In this document: positions 27,123 to 35,799 of the stretch, piece after piece
How the letters are laid out: each line of letters starts with the position of its first letter
How positions within the stretch are numbered: position 1 is the stretch's first letter
Origin: Dyella terrae
Lineage (GTDB): Bacteria > Pseudomonadota > Gammaproteobacteria > Xanthomonadales > Rhodanobacteraceae
NCBI RefSeq assembly: GCF_022394535.1
Contig: NZ_CP089414.1
Location: 3,782,001 to 3,846,000, forward strand
DNA length: 64,000 nucleotides
Direction of reading: 5' to 3'
The notes under the pieces: model-generated
The model's input: only the letters and a program-made list of their open reading frames with translations
The model's database searches: none
Told to the model about the DNA's origin: nothing
Made by a program: the position numbers and the translations under genes

Positions 27123-28519
27123 GTCGATCCAGTCTGCGTTCCCGGCTTCGCTGGTTGATCCTTGGCGTCATCGCGCTGGTCTTTGTGCCGCTGGGTATCT
27201 ACAGCATGCGGCGCACCATCAACGAGGTGAACGAGCTGTCGGACGGACGGCTCGCGCAATCGGCGCGCACGCTGCAGACGCTGGTTGACGACATTGGCCT
27301 GCCCGCCTTGCAGCGCCATACCGTCGAGTCGGGCGTGGTGGTGCCGATCACGGCCAAGTCCACGCAGGAACTGGTATTGCACGGCCATACCTACGAATCG
27401 GAAGTTGGCTTTCAGATGTTCGACCACAGTGGCCGAACGCTGATGGCCACCGGGAATCTCACCATGTTGCCGCCGCCGGATGCGGCGCACCCCGGCTTCC
27501 AGAATGTGCGCCTGGGCCGTTATCGCTGGCGGCTATTCACGCTGCCACCCACGCGGGATGGCGTGGTCGTGCGCGCCGCGGAGCGTTACGACAGCCGTCG
27601 CGACATCTCCATGGCCTTGTGGGTCGAACATGCGTTGGCGCCGCTGATCGCGCTGCCGGTGCTGGCGCTGCTGGTGGGCTGGGCGGTGCGGCGTGGTCTG
27701 CGGCCGCTAGATGCCCTGGCGGAGAAGTTGTCTGCACGCAAACCCGGCAGCCGCGACACGCTCGATGTGGTCGAGGCGCCGCGCGAACTGGAGCCAGTGC
27801 TGGATGCGCTCAACAGCCAGTTCACCCTGCTGGAGGAGGCATTGGAGCGCGAGCGCCGCTTCAGTGCGGACGTAGCGCATGAACTGCGTACGCCGATCGC
27901 CTCCACCATGATCAACCTGGAAAACGCCGAGGCCAGCCGCGATACGCGCGAGGCGGATGTGGCCCTGTCGGGTGCGCGCCAAAGCCTTGCCGCATTGGCG
28001 CGTCGTGTCGAACAACTGTTGTCGCTGGCGCGGTTGGAAGCCAGCTCGCGTACGGACCAGCACGTGGATGTCGACCTGCTGGCGGTATCGCGCACGGTCA
28101 TCGAGGAACTGGCGCCGCTCATTGGCGACACGGACGTGGAGCTGGATGTGGCGCTGGCCGACGGGTCGCTAATGGTGCGCGGGAACGAAGTGGCGCTGGC
28201 CGCCATGCTGCGCAACCTGCTGGACAACGCGCTGCGCCACGTGCCGGCCGGCGGGTTGGTCAAGCTGACCGTCCAGCGTGAGCAGGACGAGGCGATGATC
28301 GATGTGATCGACAACGGCGAGGGCATCCCGCCCGAGCGCCGCGCGGCGGTATTCGCACGCTTCCATCGCGAGGCGAGCAGCCGGGGCGACGGCTACGGTC
28401 TGGGCCTTTCCATCGTCCAGCGCGCCGCGCAGATGCATGACGCTTCGATCGAGCTGCTGGATTCGCCGTTTGGGCGCGGCCTGCGCGTGTCCGTACGCCT
28501 TCCGCTAAGCCGGATCTGA
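27119..28519 (+). CDS. Sensor histidine kinase, partner of the OmpR-type regulator
   Basis: This 466-residue membrane kinase has two transmembrane segments (about residues 9-29 and 172-192) framing a periplasmic domain of about 140 residues, then a linker, dimerisation helix with phospho-His254 in RRFSADVAHELRTPIA, and an ATPase domain with N-box DNALRH, G1 DNGEGIPP and G2 GLGLSIV. The architecture matches QseC/PmrB-type kinases. Its GTG start overlaps the regulator stop by 4 bp. The periplasmic part carries no recognised ligand motif. Confidence 0.9.
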   Translation: MSRSSLRSRLRWLILGVIALVFVPLGIYSMRRTINEVNELSDGRLAQSARTLQTLVDDIGLPALQRHTVESGVVVPITAKSTQELVLHGHTYESEVGFQMFDHSGRTLMATGNLTMLPPPDAAHPGFQNVRLGRYRWRLFTLPPTRDGVVVRAAERYDSRRDISMALWVEHALAPLIALPVLALLVGWAVRRGLRPLDALAEKLSARKPGSRDTLDVVEAPRELEPVLDALNSQFTLLEEALERERRFSADVAHELRTPIASTMINLENAEASRDTREADVALSGARQSLAALARRVEQLLSLARLEASSRTDQHVDVDLLAVSRTVIEELAPLIGDTDVELDVALADGSLMVRGNEVALAAMLRNLLDNALRHVPAGGLVKLTVQREQDEAMIDVIDNGEGIPPERRAAVFARFHREASSRGDGYGLGLSIVQRAAQMHDASIELLDSPFGRGLRVSVRLPLSRI

Positions 28520-28546
28520 AACCCGTAACGGCTGACACGTTTCTTT

Positions 28547-28563
28547 ACAAAGAGAACGCTAAG
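28547..28563 (+). promoter_or_regulatory. Degenerate PmrA-like repeat before the efflux operon
   Basis: ACAAAG-AGAAC-GCTAAG reads as a weak version of the 6-5-6 repeat, and its five-base spacer is identical to that before arnT. It lies 33 bp before the TolC-like gene. The first half matches the consensus poorly, so this is a suggestion and not a firm site. Confidence 0.35.
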
Positions 28564-28595
28564 AGATTTTCGGTAGGGTATGGCATCCCCATACC

Positions 28596-29975
28596 TTGTA
28601 CGGACCGTCGGTGTTCCTTTCGTTTGCCAAGCCTCATGTCGATGGGTTCTTGCGGCCGTGCAAGGCTGCAGCCGTGCTGTTGGCCGCGTGCATCGCCGGC
28701 TGCGCCACCTATCAGGCCAAGCCGCTGCCGGAGCAGGCCTCGTCCGCCTCCTCACTGTCACAACTGCAGGGCTATGACTCGGCCGTGTCGCCGCTGGATA
28801 TGGCGGCGGTCGAGCGCCTGGTGCTGTTGAACAATCCGGATCTGCGCAGCCAGCATGCGCGTCGGCAGGCGGCGCAAGAACAGCGTAAGCAAGACGGCGT
28901 GCTGCCCAACCCCGTGGTGGGCGGCAACGCGGGTTATCTGCTCTCCGGTGTGGGCGATGCCACCGCGTGGACGGCATCGATCAGCCAGGACATCACCTCG
29001 CTCATTACCTTGCGCCCCCGCCGCGAAGCGGCCCAGGCGGCCGCCGACGAAGTAGATGCCGGCCTGCTGTGGGAACAGTGGCAGGTCGTGGGCAAGGCGC
29101 GCCTGCTGGTGATCGATCTGGTCGAAGGCGAACGGCAGATCGCTCTGCAGCAGCAAGCGCTGGATGCGCTGGCGCAGCGTGAGTCGCGCATCGTCAGCGC
29201 AGTGAGCGCGGGCAACATGGAGCGCGTGGCGGTGGCGTCCGATCTGGCCGCCGCGGCCGATGCACGCACCGCGCTGAACGATCTGCAGCGTCGCCAGTTG
29301 GATCTGCATCAGCAGCTCAACGCGCTGTTGGGGCTCAAGCCCGACGTGGTCGTGCCGCTGGCGCAGACCTTGCCGCCGCCCAGCGTCGATGCCGCCTCCA
29401 TCCACGAGCAGTTTGCCGATGTGAGCCGACGCCGGCCGGATCTGGTGGCGCTGCAACTGGGCTATCGCGCGCAGGAGGCGACCTTGCGTGCCGCCGTGCT
29501 CGCGCAGTTTCCCGCATTGGCCATCGGCTACGATGCTTCGCAGGACAACAGCAAGGTACGCAACGGCGGCCCGGCGGTGAGCTTCACGTTGCCGCTGTTC
29601 GACCACAACCAGCACAACGTGGCCATCGCCAAGGCCACGCGCGAGCAACTGCAGGTGGAATACACCGTGCGCCTCGCCACCTCGCGCGACGAGGTGGATG
29701 CGCTGCTGACGCACTACGCGCAACTCGATGTGCAGCGGCAGGCACTGGTGCCCGCCACCGACGATGCCGTGCGCGCTTCCGCGCAGGCAGGTCATGCCGC
29801 GCAGGCAGGCCTGTTGGACCTGCGCAACGTGACCGATCTCCATGTTGCTGCGCTCAATCGGCAGCTGGCGCAACTGTCGACCGAGCAAGCCATGCTCGAA
29901 CAGCAGACTGCGCTGGAACTGTTGGTGGGACGCGGTATGCCGACTGCTCTTGAACAGGATGTAATGGCTCCATGA
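28596..29975 (+). CDS. TolC-family outer-membrane efflux lipoprotein
   Basis: This protein of up to 459 residues has a lipobox-like CIAGC/LAAC in its signal sequence, two OEP domains with long coiled helices (QQQALDALAQRESRIVSAV and the similar second half), and the typical RRPDLVALQLGYRAQE segment. It forms the exit channel of the RND pump encoded next. The TTG start at 28596 has weak support: an in-frame GTG or TTG nearer to the hydrophobic stretch is equally possible. Its stop overlaps the adaptor ATG by 4 bp. Confidence 0.85.
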   Translation: MYGPSVFLSFAKPHVDGFLRPCKAAAVLLAACIAGCATYQAKPLPEQASSASSLSQLQGYDSAVSPLDMAAVERLVLLNNPDLRSQHARRQAAQEQRKQDGVLPNPVVGGNAGYLLSGVGDATAWTASISQDITSLITLRPRREAAQAAADEVDAGLLWEQWQVVGKARLLVIDLVEGERQIALQQQALDALAQRESRIVSAVSAGNMERVAVASDLAAAADARTALNDLQRRQLDLHQQLNALLGLKPDVVVPLAQTLPPPSVDAASIHEQFADVSRRRPDLVALQLGYRAQEATLRAAVLAQFPALAIGYDASQDNSKVRNGGPAVSFTLPLFDHNQHNVAIAKATREQLQVEYTVRLATSRDEVDALLTHYAQLDVQRQALVPATDDAVRASAQAGHAAQAGLLDLRNVTDLHVAALNRQLAQLSTEQAMLEQQTALELLVGRGMPTALEQDVMAP

Positions 29976-31033
29976 CCCATCGACTGCCATGGATCGCTTC
30001 AGCGCTGGCTGCCAGCGTTTTGATGACGTGTTCGCTGACCGCCTGCTCCGGCGCGGAAACCCCCGACGATGCCGCCGTGAGTGCCGCTGTCGTCACCGTG
30101 CTACTGAAGCAGGGCAGCGTGCCCGATACAGTGCCCGCCTACGGTACGGCAGGCCCCGCCGCGGACGCGGCGCAAGTGGTGAGTGTGCAGGCGGCCGGTC
30201 GCGTGCTGCGTTGGAACGTCACTGCCGGTACATCGGTGAAGCACGGCCAAGCGCTGGCCACGTTCGCGTTGGCGCCGGCATCGGTGGCGGCCTATCAGCA
30301 AGCGGTCACGGCGCAGCAGCTGGCGGAGACGCAGCGTGCACACACCGCGCAACTGCTCGCGCAACAACTGGCCACGCGCGACCAGCTCGATCAGGCGGAG
30401 AAAGCGCTGCACGATGCGCAGTCCGCGCTGGATGCGCTGGTGCAGCAGCAAGGTCGCAACCCGACCGTGGACGTGACGGCGCCCTTCGATGGCACGGTGG
30501 CGACGGTTGACGCGCAGCAAGGCGACAACCTGCAGCCGGGGGCGCCGCTGCTCACGGTGCAACGCGGCGATGGCCTGGTGGTCACGGCAGGTGTAGAGCG
30601 CGATGCGTTGGGGCGCGTGCAGATCGGCGCCAAGGCCGAGCTGGTGCCCATCGATGGTGGTGAGTCCATGCACGGCACCGTGCGCCGCGTGGCAAGTACG
30701 CTCAATCCGCATACGCACCAGTTGGATGTGGAGATCGTGCCCGACGGCGCACTGATCGGTGGCGAAGGGTTCCGCGCCGACATCGTGGTGGGCCAGTGGC
30801 AGGGCTGGCTGTTGCCGCGCGATGCGGTGCAGGGTGATGAAGAGGATCGCCACGTATTCCAGGTGGCGAACGGCAAGGCCAAGAGCGTGCCGGTGAAAGT
30901 GCTGGGCGATGCAGGCGACGTGACGGTGGCCAGCGGCGCGCTCGACGCACACCTGCCACTGGTGACGGAAGGCGCCACGCAACTCGATGACGGCATGGTG
31001 GTGCACGCGCCGTCGGAGAAAGCGAAGCCATGA
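29972..31033 (+). CDS. RND efflux periplasmic adaptor (membrane fusion protein)
   Basis: This 353-residue lipoprotein-like adaptor has a signal with SLTACSG as a likely lipobox. It contains a biotinyl-lipoyl-like domain (VQAAGRVLRWNVTAGTSVKHGQ), a short alpha-hairpin (LAETQRAHTAQLLAQQL), a VTAPFDGTVATVDAQQGDNL strand block and a beta-barrel plus membrane-proximal domain. It links the TolC-type channel to the inner-membrane pump. It overlaps its upstream and downstream neighbours by 4 bp each, so the three genes form a tightly coupled operon. Confidence 0.92.
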   Translation: MTHRLPWIASALAASVLMTCSLTACSGAETPDDAAVSAAVVTVLLKQGSVPDTVPAYGTAGPAADAAQVVSVQAAGRVLRWNVTAGTSVKHGQALATFALAPASVAAYQQAVTAQQLAETQRAHTAQLLAQQLATRDQLDQAEKALHDAQSALDALVQQQGRNPTVDVTAPFDGTVATVDAQQGDNLQPGAPLLTVQRGDGLVVTAGVERDALGRVQIGAKAELVPIDGGESMHGTVRRVASTLNPHTHQLDVEIVPDGALIGGEGFRADIVVGQWQGWLLPRDAVQGDEEDRHVFQVANGKAKSVPVKVLGDAGDVTVASGALDAHLPLVTEGATQLDDGMVVHAPSEKAKP

Positions 31034-34000
31034 GCCTGCCGACGTTGCTGGCGCGGCACGCGCGTGCCATCGTCATCGTGGCTTTCGCGCTGGCCATCGC
31101 GGGCTTGGCGAGTTCGTTCACGCTGCCGGTGGGCCTGTTTCCGCAGGTGTCGTTTCCGCGGGTGGTGGTGGATCTCGACGCGGGCGATCGCCCGGCCGAC
31201 CAGACCGCGCTGTTACTGACGCGACCGGTCGAGGAAGCCATTCGTACCGTGCCCGGTGTTGCGGGCCTGCGTTCGGAAACCACACGCGGGTCGGCGCAGA
31301 TCTCGGTGGACTTCGGCTGGGGCCGCGACATGATCGCGTCCACGTTGCAGGTCGATTCGGCCATCGCGCGTGTGCTGCCAAGCCTGCCGGCCGGTGCGAC
31401 GTACAACGTGCGCCGCATGGACCCGACGGTCTATCCGATCATTTCGTATGCGCTGCAATCGGACACGCTGTCGCCGGTGGCGCTGCGCGATCTGGCGCAG
31501 TATCAGATCGTGCCGTTGCTGGCCTCGGTGCCGGGCTTGGCGCGCGTCGACGTGCAGGGTGGCGAAACCGCCGAAGTGGAAGTGGAGGCCGATCCGCGCA
31601 AGCTGGCGCAGTACGGCCTGAGCCTGGACGATCTCGCCACGGCGGTGAATGGTGCGAACCAGCTCGAAGCGGTCGGACGTCTGCAGGACCGCAACCAGCT
31701 CTACCTCGTGGTGGCCGACCATTCACTGCAGCGGCTCGACGCCATCCGCAATATCATCGTGAAGAACGATGCGCATGGCTGGGTGCGCCTGTCGGACGTG
31801 GCTACCATCCGTGATGGCTATATGCCGCAGTGGGTGAAGGTGAGCGAAGACGGCAAGCCCGCCGTGCTGTTCAACGTGTACGAACAGCCGGACGGCAACG
31901 CTGTGCAGATCGCAGGGCAGGTGCGCGACAAGCTCGCGGCTTTCCGCTTGCCCAAGGGCGTGAAGCTCACGCCTTGGTACGACCAGAGCGAGCTGGTGGT
32001 GGAGTCCGCGCACAGTGTGCGTGACGCGGTGCTGATCGGCCTATTGCTCGCGGCGGCAGTGTTGCTGCTGTTCCTGCGCAACCTGCGCGTTACGCTGATT
32101 GCCATGCTGGTGGTGCCGGTGACGCTTGCCGTCACGGCGTTGCTGCTGCAGATATTCGGCATGAGCTTCAACATCATGACGCTGGGCGGCATCGCGGCGG
32201 CGGTGGGGCTGGTGATCGACGACGTGATCGTGATGGTGGAGCACGTGGCTCGTCGCGCCGGTGCGGCCGATGGCGGTGGCGAGGCGGCGGTGCTGCCTGC
32301 GGCACGTGAGTTCCTTGCACCGTTGACCGGTTCGAGTCTCGCTACGCTGATCGTGTTCGTGCCACTGGGCTTGCTCAGTGGCGTCACGGGTGCGTTCTCC
32401 AAGGCGTTGTCGGTCACCATGGCGTGTGCGCTGGTGGTGTCGTGGCTGGTCAGCGCTTTCGTGGTGCCGCCGTTGCTGCGGCGCTGGGTGGATTTTCGCC
32501 GCTGGCACGATCCGGGGCTGGCTCACGAGAGTTGGCTCGCGCGCTCACACGCGCGCTTGTACGACGCCTTCGCGCGTCGCCCCGCATGGTTGCTGGCGAT
32601 GGTCATTCCGCTGCTGGTGCTCGGCGGTGTGGCGTACACGCACGTGGCCACCGGCTTTATGCCGTCGGTGGACGAAAGCGGCTTCGTGATGGACTACTAC
32701 ACCAAGCCGGGCACGTCGTTGCCGGAAACGGCGCGACAGGTGGGGCAGGTGGAGGCGATCCTGCGTTCCATGCCGGAGGTGGATACGTTCTCCCGTCGTC
32801 TAGGCACCGGCCTGGGCGGCGACCTTGGCCAGTCTTATCACGGCGATTTCTTTGTGCGTCTGAAGTCGGGGCACAAGCGCGCCACCGAGGAAGTGATGAG
32901 CGACGTGCGCGAGCACGTCGAGCACGAAGTGCCGGGCGTCGAGGTGGAATTGGCCCAGCTGATGGAAGACCTTATCGGCGACCTCACTGCGGTGCCGCAG
33001 CCTATCGAGATCAAGCTGTATTCGGCGGATACGAAGACGCTGGTGCCGCAGGCACAGCGCGTCGCCAAGGCCATCGCTGATATTCCGGGCGTGGTAGAGA
33101 TCAAGGACGGTGTGCAGTTGGCCGGTGATGCGCTGAATGTGCAGATAGATCCGGACAAGGCGACGCTCGAAGGCATGACCGTGGCGACCGTGACACTGGC
33201 GATCAACAATGCGCTGACCGGCGTGGTGGCGACGCAGTTGCCTCAGGAGACCAAGAGCGTGGGCGTGCGCATTCGCATGCCCGATGCGATGCAATGGCGC
33301 TTGCCGCAACTGCTCGCGCTGCCGGTGCGCGCTCCGGATGGGCACGTGTTCCCGCTGAGCCGCGTGGCGAGCATCGTGACCGAGAACGGCCAGCCGCAGA
33401 TTTCGCGAGAGAACCTGCAGCAAATGGTCGCGGTGACCGCGCGCATCGACGGACGTGGCATGGGCGCGGCTGTGGCGGACGTGAAGAAGCTGCTGGCGCA
33501 GCCGGGCGTGCTCGATGCGGATACGCGTTACGAACTTGGTGGCCTTTACCAGCAACAGCAGATCGCCTTCCTCGGCTTGGGCAAGGTGTTCCTGATGGCG
33601 CTGGTGGCTGAGTTTGTGCTGCTTTTGTTTCTGTATGGCCGGCCCGGTCTGGCGCTGGTGGTGATGGGCTGCTCGCTGTTCTCTGCCACGGCGGTGTTCA
33701 TTGCACTGTGGCTGTGCGGTGTGGACCTCAACATCACCGCGATGATGGGCATGACCATGATCATCGGCATGGGCACGGAGATGGCGATCTTCTATGTGTC
33801 CGAGTACGTCACGCTGGCGCAAGGCATGCCGCCGTTGCAGGCCTTGCGTATGGCCAGCCGCGACCGCCTGCGCCCCATCACCATGACGACGCTGGCGGCC
33901 ATCCTTACGCTGTTGCCGCTGGCGCTCGCCTGGGGACAGGGCTCGGGTATCCAGCAGCCGTTGGCTATCGCGATCATCGCCGGACTGACCTTGCAGTATC

Positions 34001-34089
34001 CATTGGTGCTGCTGGTGATGCCCACGCTGATTGGCCTGGCGATGGGGCACGGGCGACACGGTGATGACGGTACGGCTGTAGCAACGTGA
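31030..34089 (+). CDS. RND-family efflux permease (AcrB/CusA superfamily)
   Basis: This 1019-residue inner-membrane proton/drug antiporter has the expected two-fold 1+5 helix pattern with large periplasmic domains. Characteristic segments are LPVGLFPQVSFPRVVVDLDAGDRP at the start, AVGLVIDDVIVMVEH (the conserved DD in helix 4) and FLRNLRVTLIAML. The second half ends GMTMIIGMGTEMAIFYV. The overall pattern is that of the cation/multidrug (AcrB/MdtB, HAE or Cus-like) RND families, and the HME signature of copper pumps is not clear. Substrates cannot be assigned. It is last in the TolC-adaptor-pump operon. Confidence 0.92.
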   Translation: MSLPTLLARHARAIVIVAFALAIAGLASSFTLPVGLFPQVSFPRVVVDLDAGDRPADQTALLLTRPVEEAIRTVPGVAGLRSETTRGSAQISVDFGWGRDMIASTLQVDSAIARVLPSLPAGATYNVRRMDPTVYPIISYALQSDTLSPVALRDLAQYQIVPLLASVPGLARVDVQGGETAEVEVEADPRKLAQYGLSLDDLATAVNGANQLEAVGRLQDRNQLYLVVADHSLQRLDAIRNIIVKNDAHGWVRLSDVATIRDGYMPQWVKVSEDGKPAVLFNVYEQPDGNAVQIAGQVRDKLAAFRLPKGVKLTPWYDQSELVVESAHSVRDAVLIGLLLAAAVLLLFLRNLRVTLIAMLVVPVTLAVTALLLQIFGMSFNIMTLGGIAAAVGLVIDDVIVMVEHVARRAGAADGGGEAAVLPAAREFLAPLTGSSLATLIVFVPLGLLSGVTGAFSKALSVTMACALVVSWLVSAFVVPPLLRRWVDFRRWHDPGLAHESWLARSHARLYDAFARRPAWLLAMVIPLLVLGGVAYTHVATGFMPSVDESGFVMDYYTKPGTSLPETARQVGQVEAILRSMPEVDTFSRRLGTGLGGDLGQSYHGDFFVRLKSGHKRATEEVMSDVREHVEHEVPGVEVELAQLMEDLIGDLTAVPQPIEIKLYSADTKTLVPQAQRVAKAIADIPGVVEIKDGVQLAGDALNVQIDPDKATLEGMTVATVTLAINNALTGVVATQLPQETKSVGVRIRMPDAMQWRLPQLLALPVRAPDGHVFPLSRVASIVTENGQPQISRENLQQMVAVTARIDGRGMGAAVADVKKLLAQPGVLDADTRYELGGLYQQQQIAFLGLGKVFLMALVAEFVLLLFLYGRPGLALVVMGCSLFSATAVFIALWLCGVDLNITAMMGMTMIIGMGTEMAIFYVSEYVTLAQGMPPLQALRMASRDRLRPITMTTLAAILTLLPLALAWGQGSGIQQPLAIAIIAGLTLQYPLVLLVMPTLIGLAMGHGRHGDDGTAVAT

Positions 34090-34134
34090 CAGCCATCGCG
34101 GGGCTATTTCAACACGGCGCAGAATGGTGCGGGC

Positions 34135-34151
34135 TCTAAGAGAACTGTAAG
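34135..34151 (+). promoter_or_regulatory. PmrA-like direct repeat before arnT-like gene
   Basis: TCTAAG-AGAAC-TGTAAG gives a 6-5-6 direct repeat ending 24 bp before the ArnT-like start codon. Both halves end in TAAG. It closely resembles the repeat before the response-regulator gene, so control by that system is likely. Confidence 0.6.
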
Positions 34152-34174
34152 CAAGCGTTGCGCAAGATGTCGCC

Positions 34175-35779
34175 ATGGATTCACTTGCTCATGGCTTGCG
34201 GCGGCTGCCTCCCGCCTTCTGGTTGCTATTGCTGCTGCCGTTGCTGGCGGTGTTGCCGCCTGTTCCGATCGATGAAACGCGTTACCTGAGCATCGCGTGG
34301 GAAATGCGGCAGACCGGGCAATGGGTCACGTTGCATCTCAACGGCGTGCCGTACTTCGACAAGCCGCCGCTGCTGTTCTGGCTTTTGAACGCGATCTGGA
34401 CGGTGCTGGTTCCGACGCTTTGGTCCGCGCGGGTTCTGCTGTTGGTTTGTGGAATGGGCTGCGTGGTGCTGTGCGGGCGCGTGGAGCGGCAGCTCGCGCC
34501 GGAGGCTTCCGGCGTGGCGAGCTGGCTGATGCTCGGTTTGATGTTCTTCGTCCTGTACACGGGCGTGGTGATGTTCGACGTGCTGCTGTGCCTGTGCGTG
34601 CTGCTGGGCTTCGTGGCGATCGCACGCTATGTCCGTACGGGAGATCGCAAGGCGCTGTTGCTGCTGTTCGTGGCCAGTGTGCTTGGCGTGCTGACCAAAG
34701 GGCCGGTCATGCTGCTGCATCTGGCCGGTCCCATGCTGTTGGCGCCGTGGTGGTCCGAGCGCCGGCCGCGCGTATCCTGGCGCTCCGTGGTGGTCATGCT
34801 GCTGGTGGCCGTGCTGGGTGGCATGCCTGCGCTGGCGTGGGCATGGGCGGCCGTGCACCACCTGAACCCTGCGGACGCGCAGGAACTGTTGCTACATCAG
34901 ACTGCGGGACGCGTGGTGCAGAGCTTTGCGCACAACCGGCCGTTCTGGTGGTATCTGCCATGGGCCCCCGTACTGTTGCTGCCGTGGCCGCTGCTGTTGC
35001 GATGGCGCCGCGTCCCTGCGGCAGCGCGCGCATGGCGCGAATCGCAAGCAGCCCGCTTCGGCTTGTGCGCGACGGTGCCTGCACTGGTGGCATTTTGCCT
35101 GGTGAGCGGCAAGCAACTGCATTACCTGCTGCCGGTGCTGCCTGGCGCAGCGATCCTGCTGAGCGCGTGGCTACGCCATGACGCCGCGCTGCTGGCGGTG
35201 AAACGACTGTGGTGGCTGGTGGCGGTGATCGTGGTGGTGTTCGTGTGGGCTGTGCTCAGGCCCGCGCCGCTCGACGACGCGTCGCTAAGTCACAGCAGGG
35301 CGATCTGGCTGTATGCCTTGTCGGCAGGTCTGCTGGTGATCGCCATGGTGTGGCTGTGGTTGGGACGTAACGTCGACTCAGCGGCACGCGCGGCACAGGC
35401 AACGTTGTTCCTTGCCTTGGCGATGCTGCCGCTGGTGCGTTTGCAGTTGCTCGACGCGCTCGACGTGCGCCCACTGGCGGCACTTGAGCACGAGCTGCGC
35501 ACGCAGGGCGTGCCCATGGTGCGCACGACCAACGAACCGGGCTTGCTGACGTTCCTCGCGCGTATGCCGGCACCGCTGCCCGTAGCCGACGATCCGGTAG
35601 CCTGGTGTGTGGAGCATCCGAATGGCGTGGTGTTGGCTTACTCCGGGCGAGGCAGGCCTCCGGAGGAGGCGCTCACGAGCGCCAGGCTTGCCAATGGTTG
35701 GGTGGCATTGGTGTCGGCGCGTGCCGTGATCAACCGGCCGAAGTCGATCGATCGGTTTGGTGATCCGTCCAGCGAGTAA
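34175..35779 (+). CDS. ArnT-like lipid A glycosyltransferase (PMT superfamily)
   Basis: This 534-residue multi-spanning membrane enzyme of the GT83/PMT type moves a sugar from a polyprenyl-phosphate donor. Family marks are PPVPIDETRYLSIAWEM (the DE catalytic region) and PYFDKPPLLFWLLNAIW near the N-terminus. ArnT adds 4-amino-4-deoxy-L-arabinose to lipid A and gives polymyxin resistance. The usual arnBCAD genes are not in the window, so another donor is possible. The upstream PmrA-like box and position after the two-component-system-pump block support a role in envelope charge control. Confidence 0.82.
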   Translation: MDSLAHGLRRLPPAFWLLLLLPLLAVLPPVPIDETRYLSIAWEMRQTGQWVTLHLNGVPYFDKPPLLFWLLNAIWTVLVPTLWSARVLLLVCGMGCVVLCGRVERQLAPEASGVASWLMLGLMFFVLYTGVVMFDVLLCLCVLLGFVAIARYVRTGDRKALLLLFVASVLGVLTKGPVMLLHLAGPMLLAPWWSERRPRVSWRSVVVMLLVAVLGGMPALAWAWAAVHHLNPADAQELLLHQTAGRVVQSFAHNRPFWWYLPWAPVLLLPWPLLLRWRRVPAAARAWRESQAARFGLCATVPALVAFCLVSGKQLHYLLPVLPGAAILLSAWLRHDAALLAVKRLWWLVAVIVVVFVWAVLRPAPLDDASLSHSRAIWLYALSAGLLVIAMVWLWLGRNVDSAARAAQATLFLALAMLPLVRLQLLDALDVRPLAALEHELRTQGVPMVRTTNEPGLLTFLARMPAPLPVADDPVAWCVEHPNGVVLAYSGRGRPPEEALTSARLANGWVALVSARAVINRPKSIDRFGDPSSE

Positions 35780-35799
35780 GAGCTGCTAACAAAACAGCT

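Noticed and set aside
32800..34176. 458-codon minus-strand frame in the RND pump gene
   Set aside because: Shadow of a well-supported pump; composition is His/Arg/Gln-rich, typical of antisense in GC-rich DNA.
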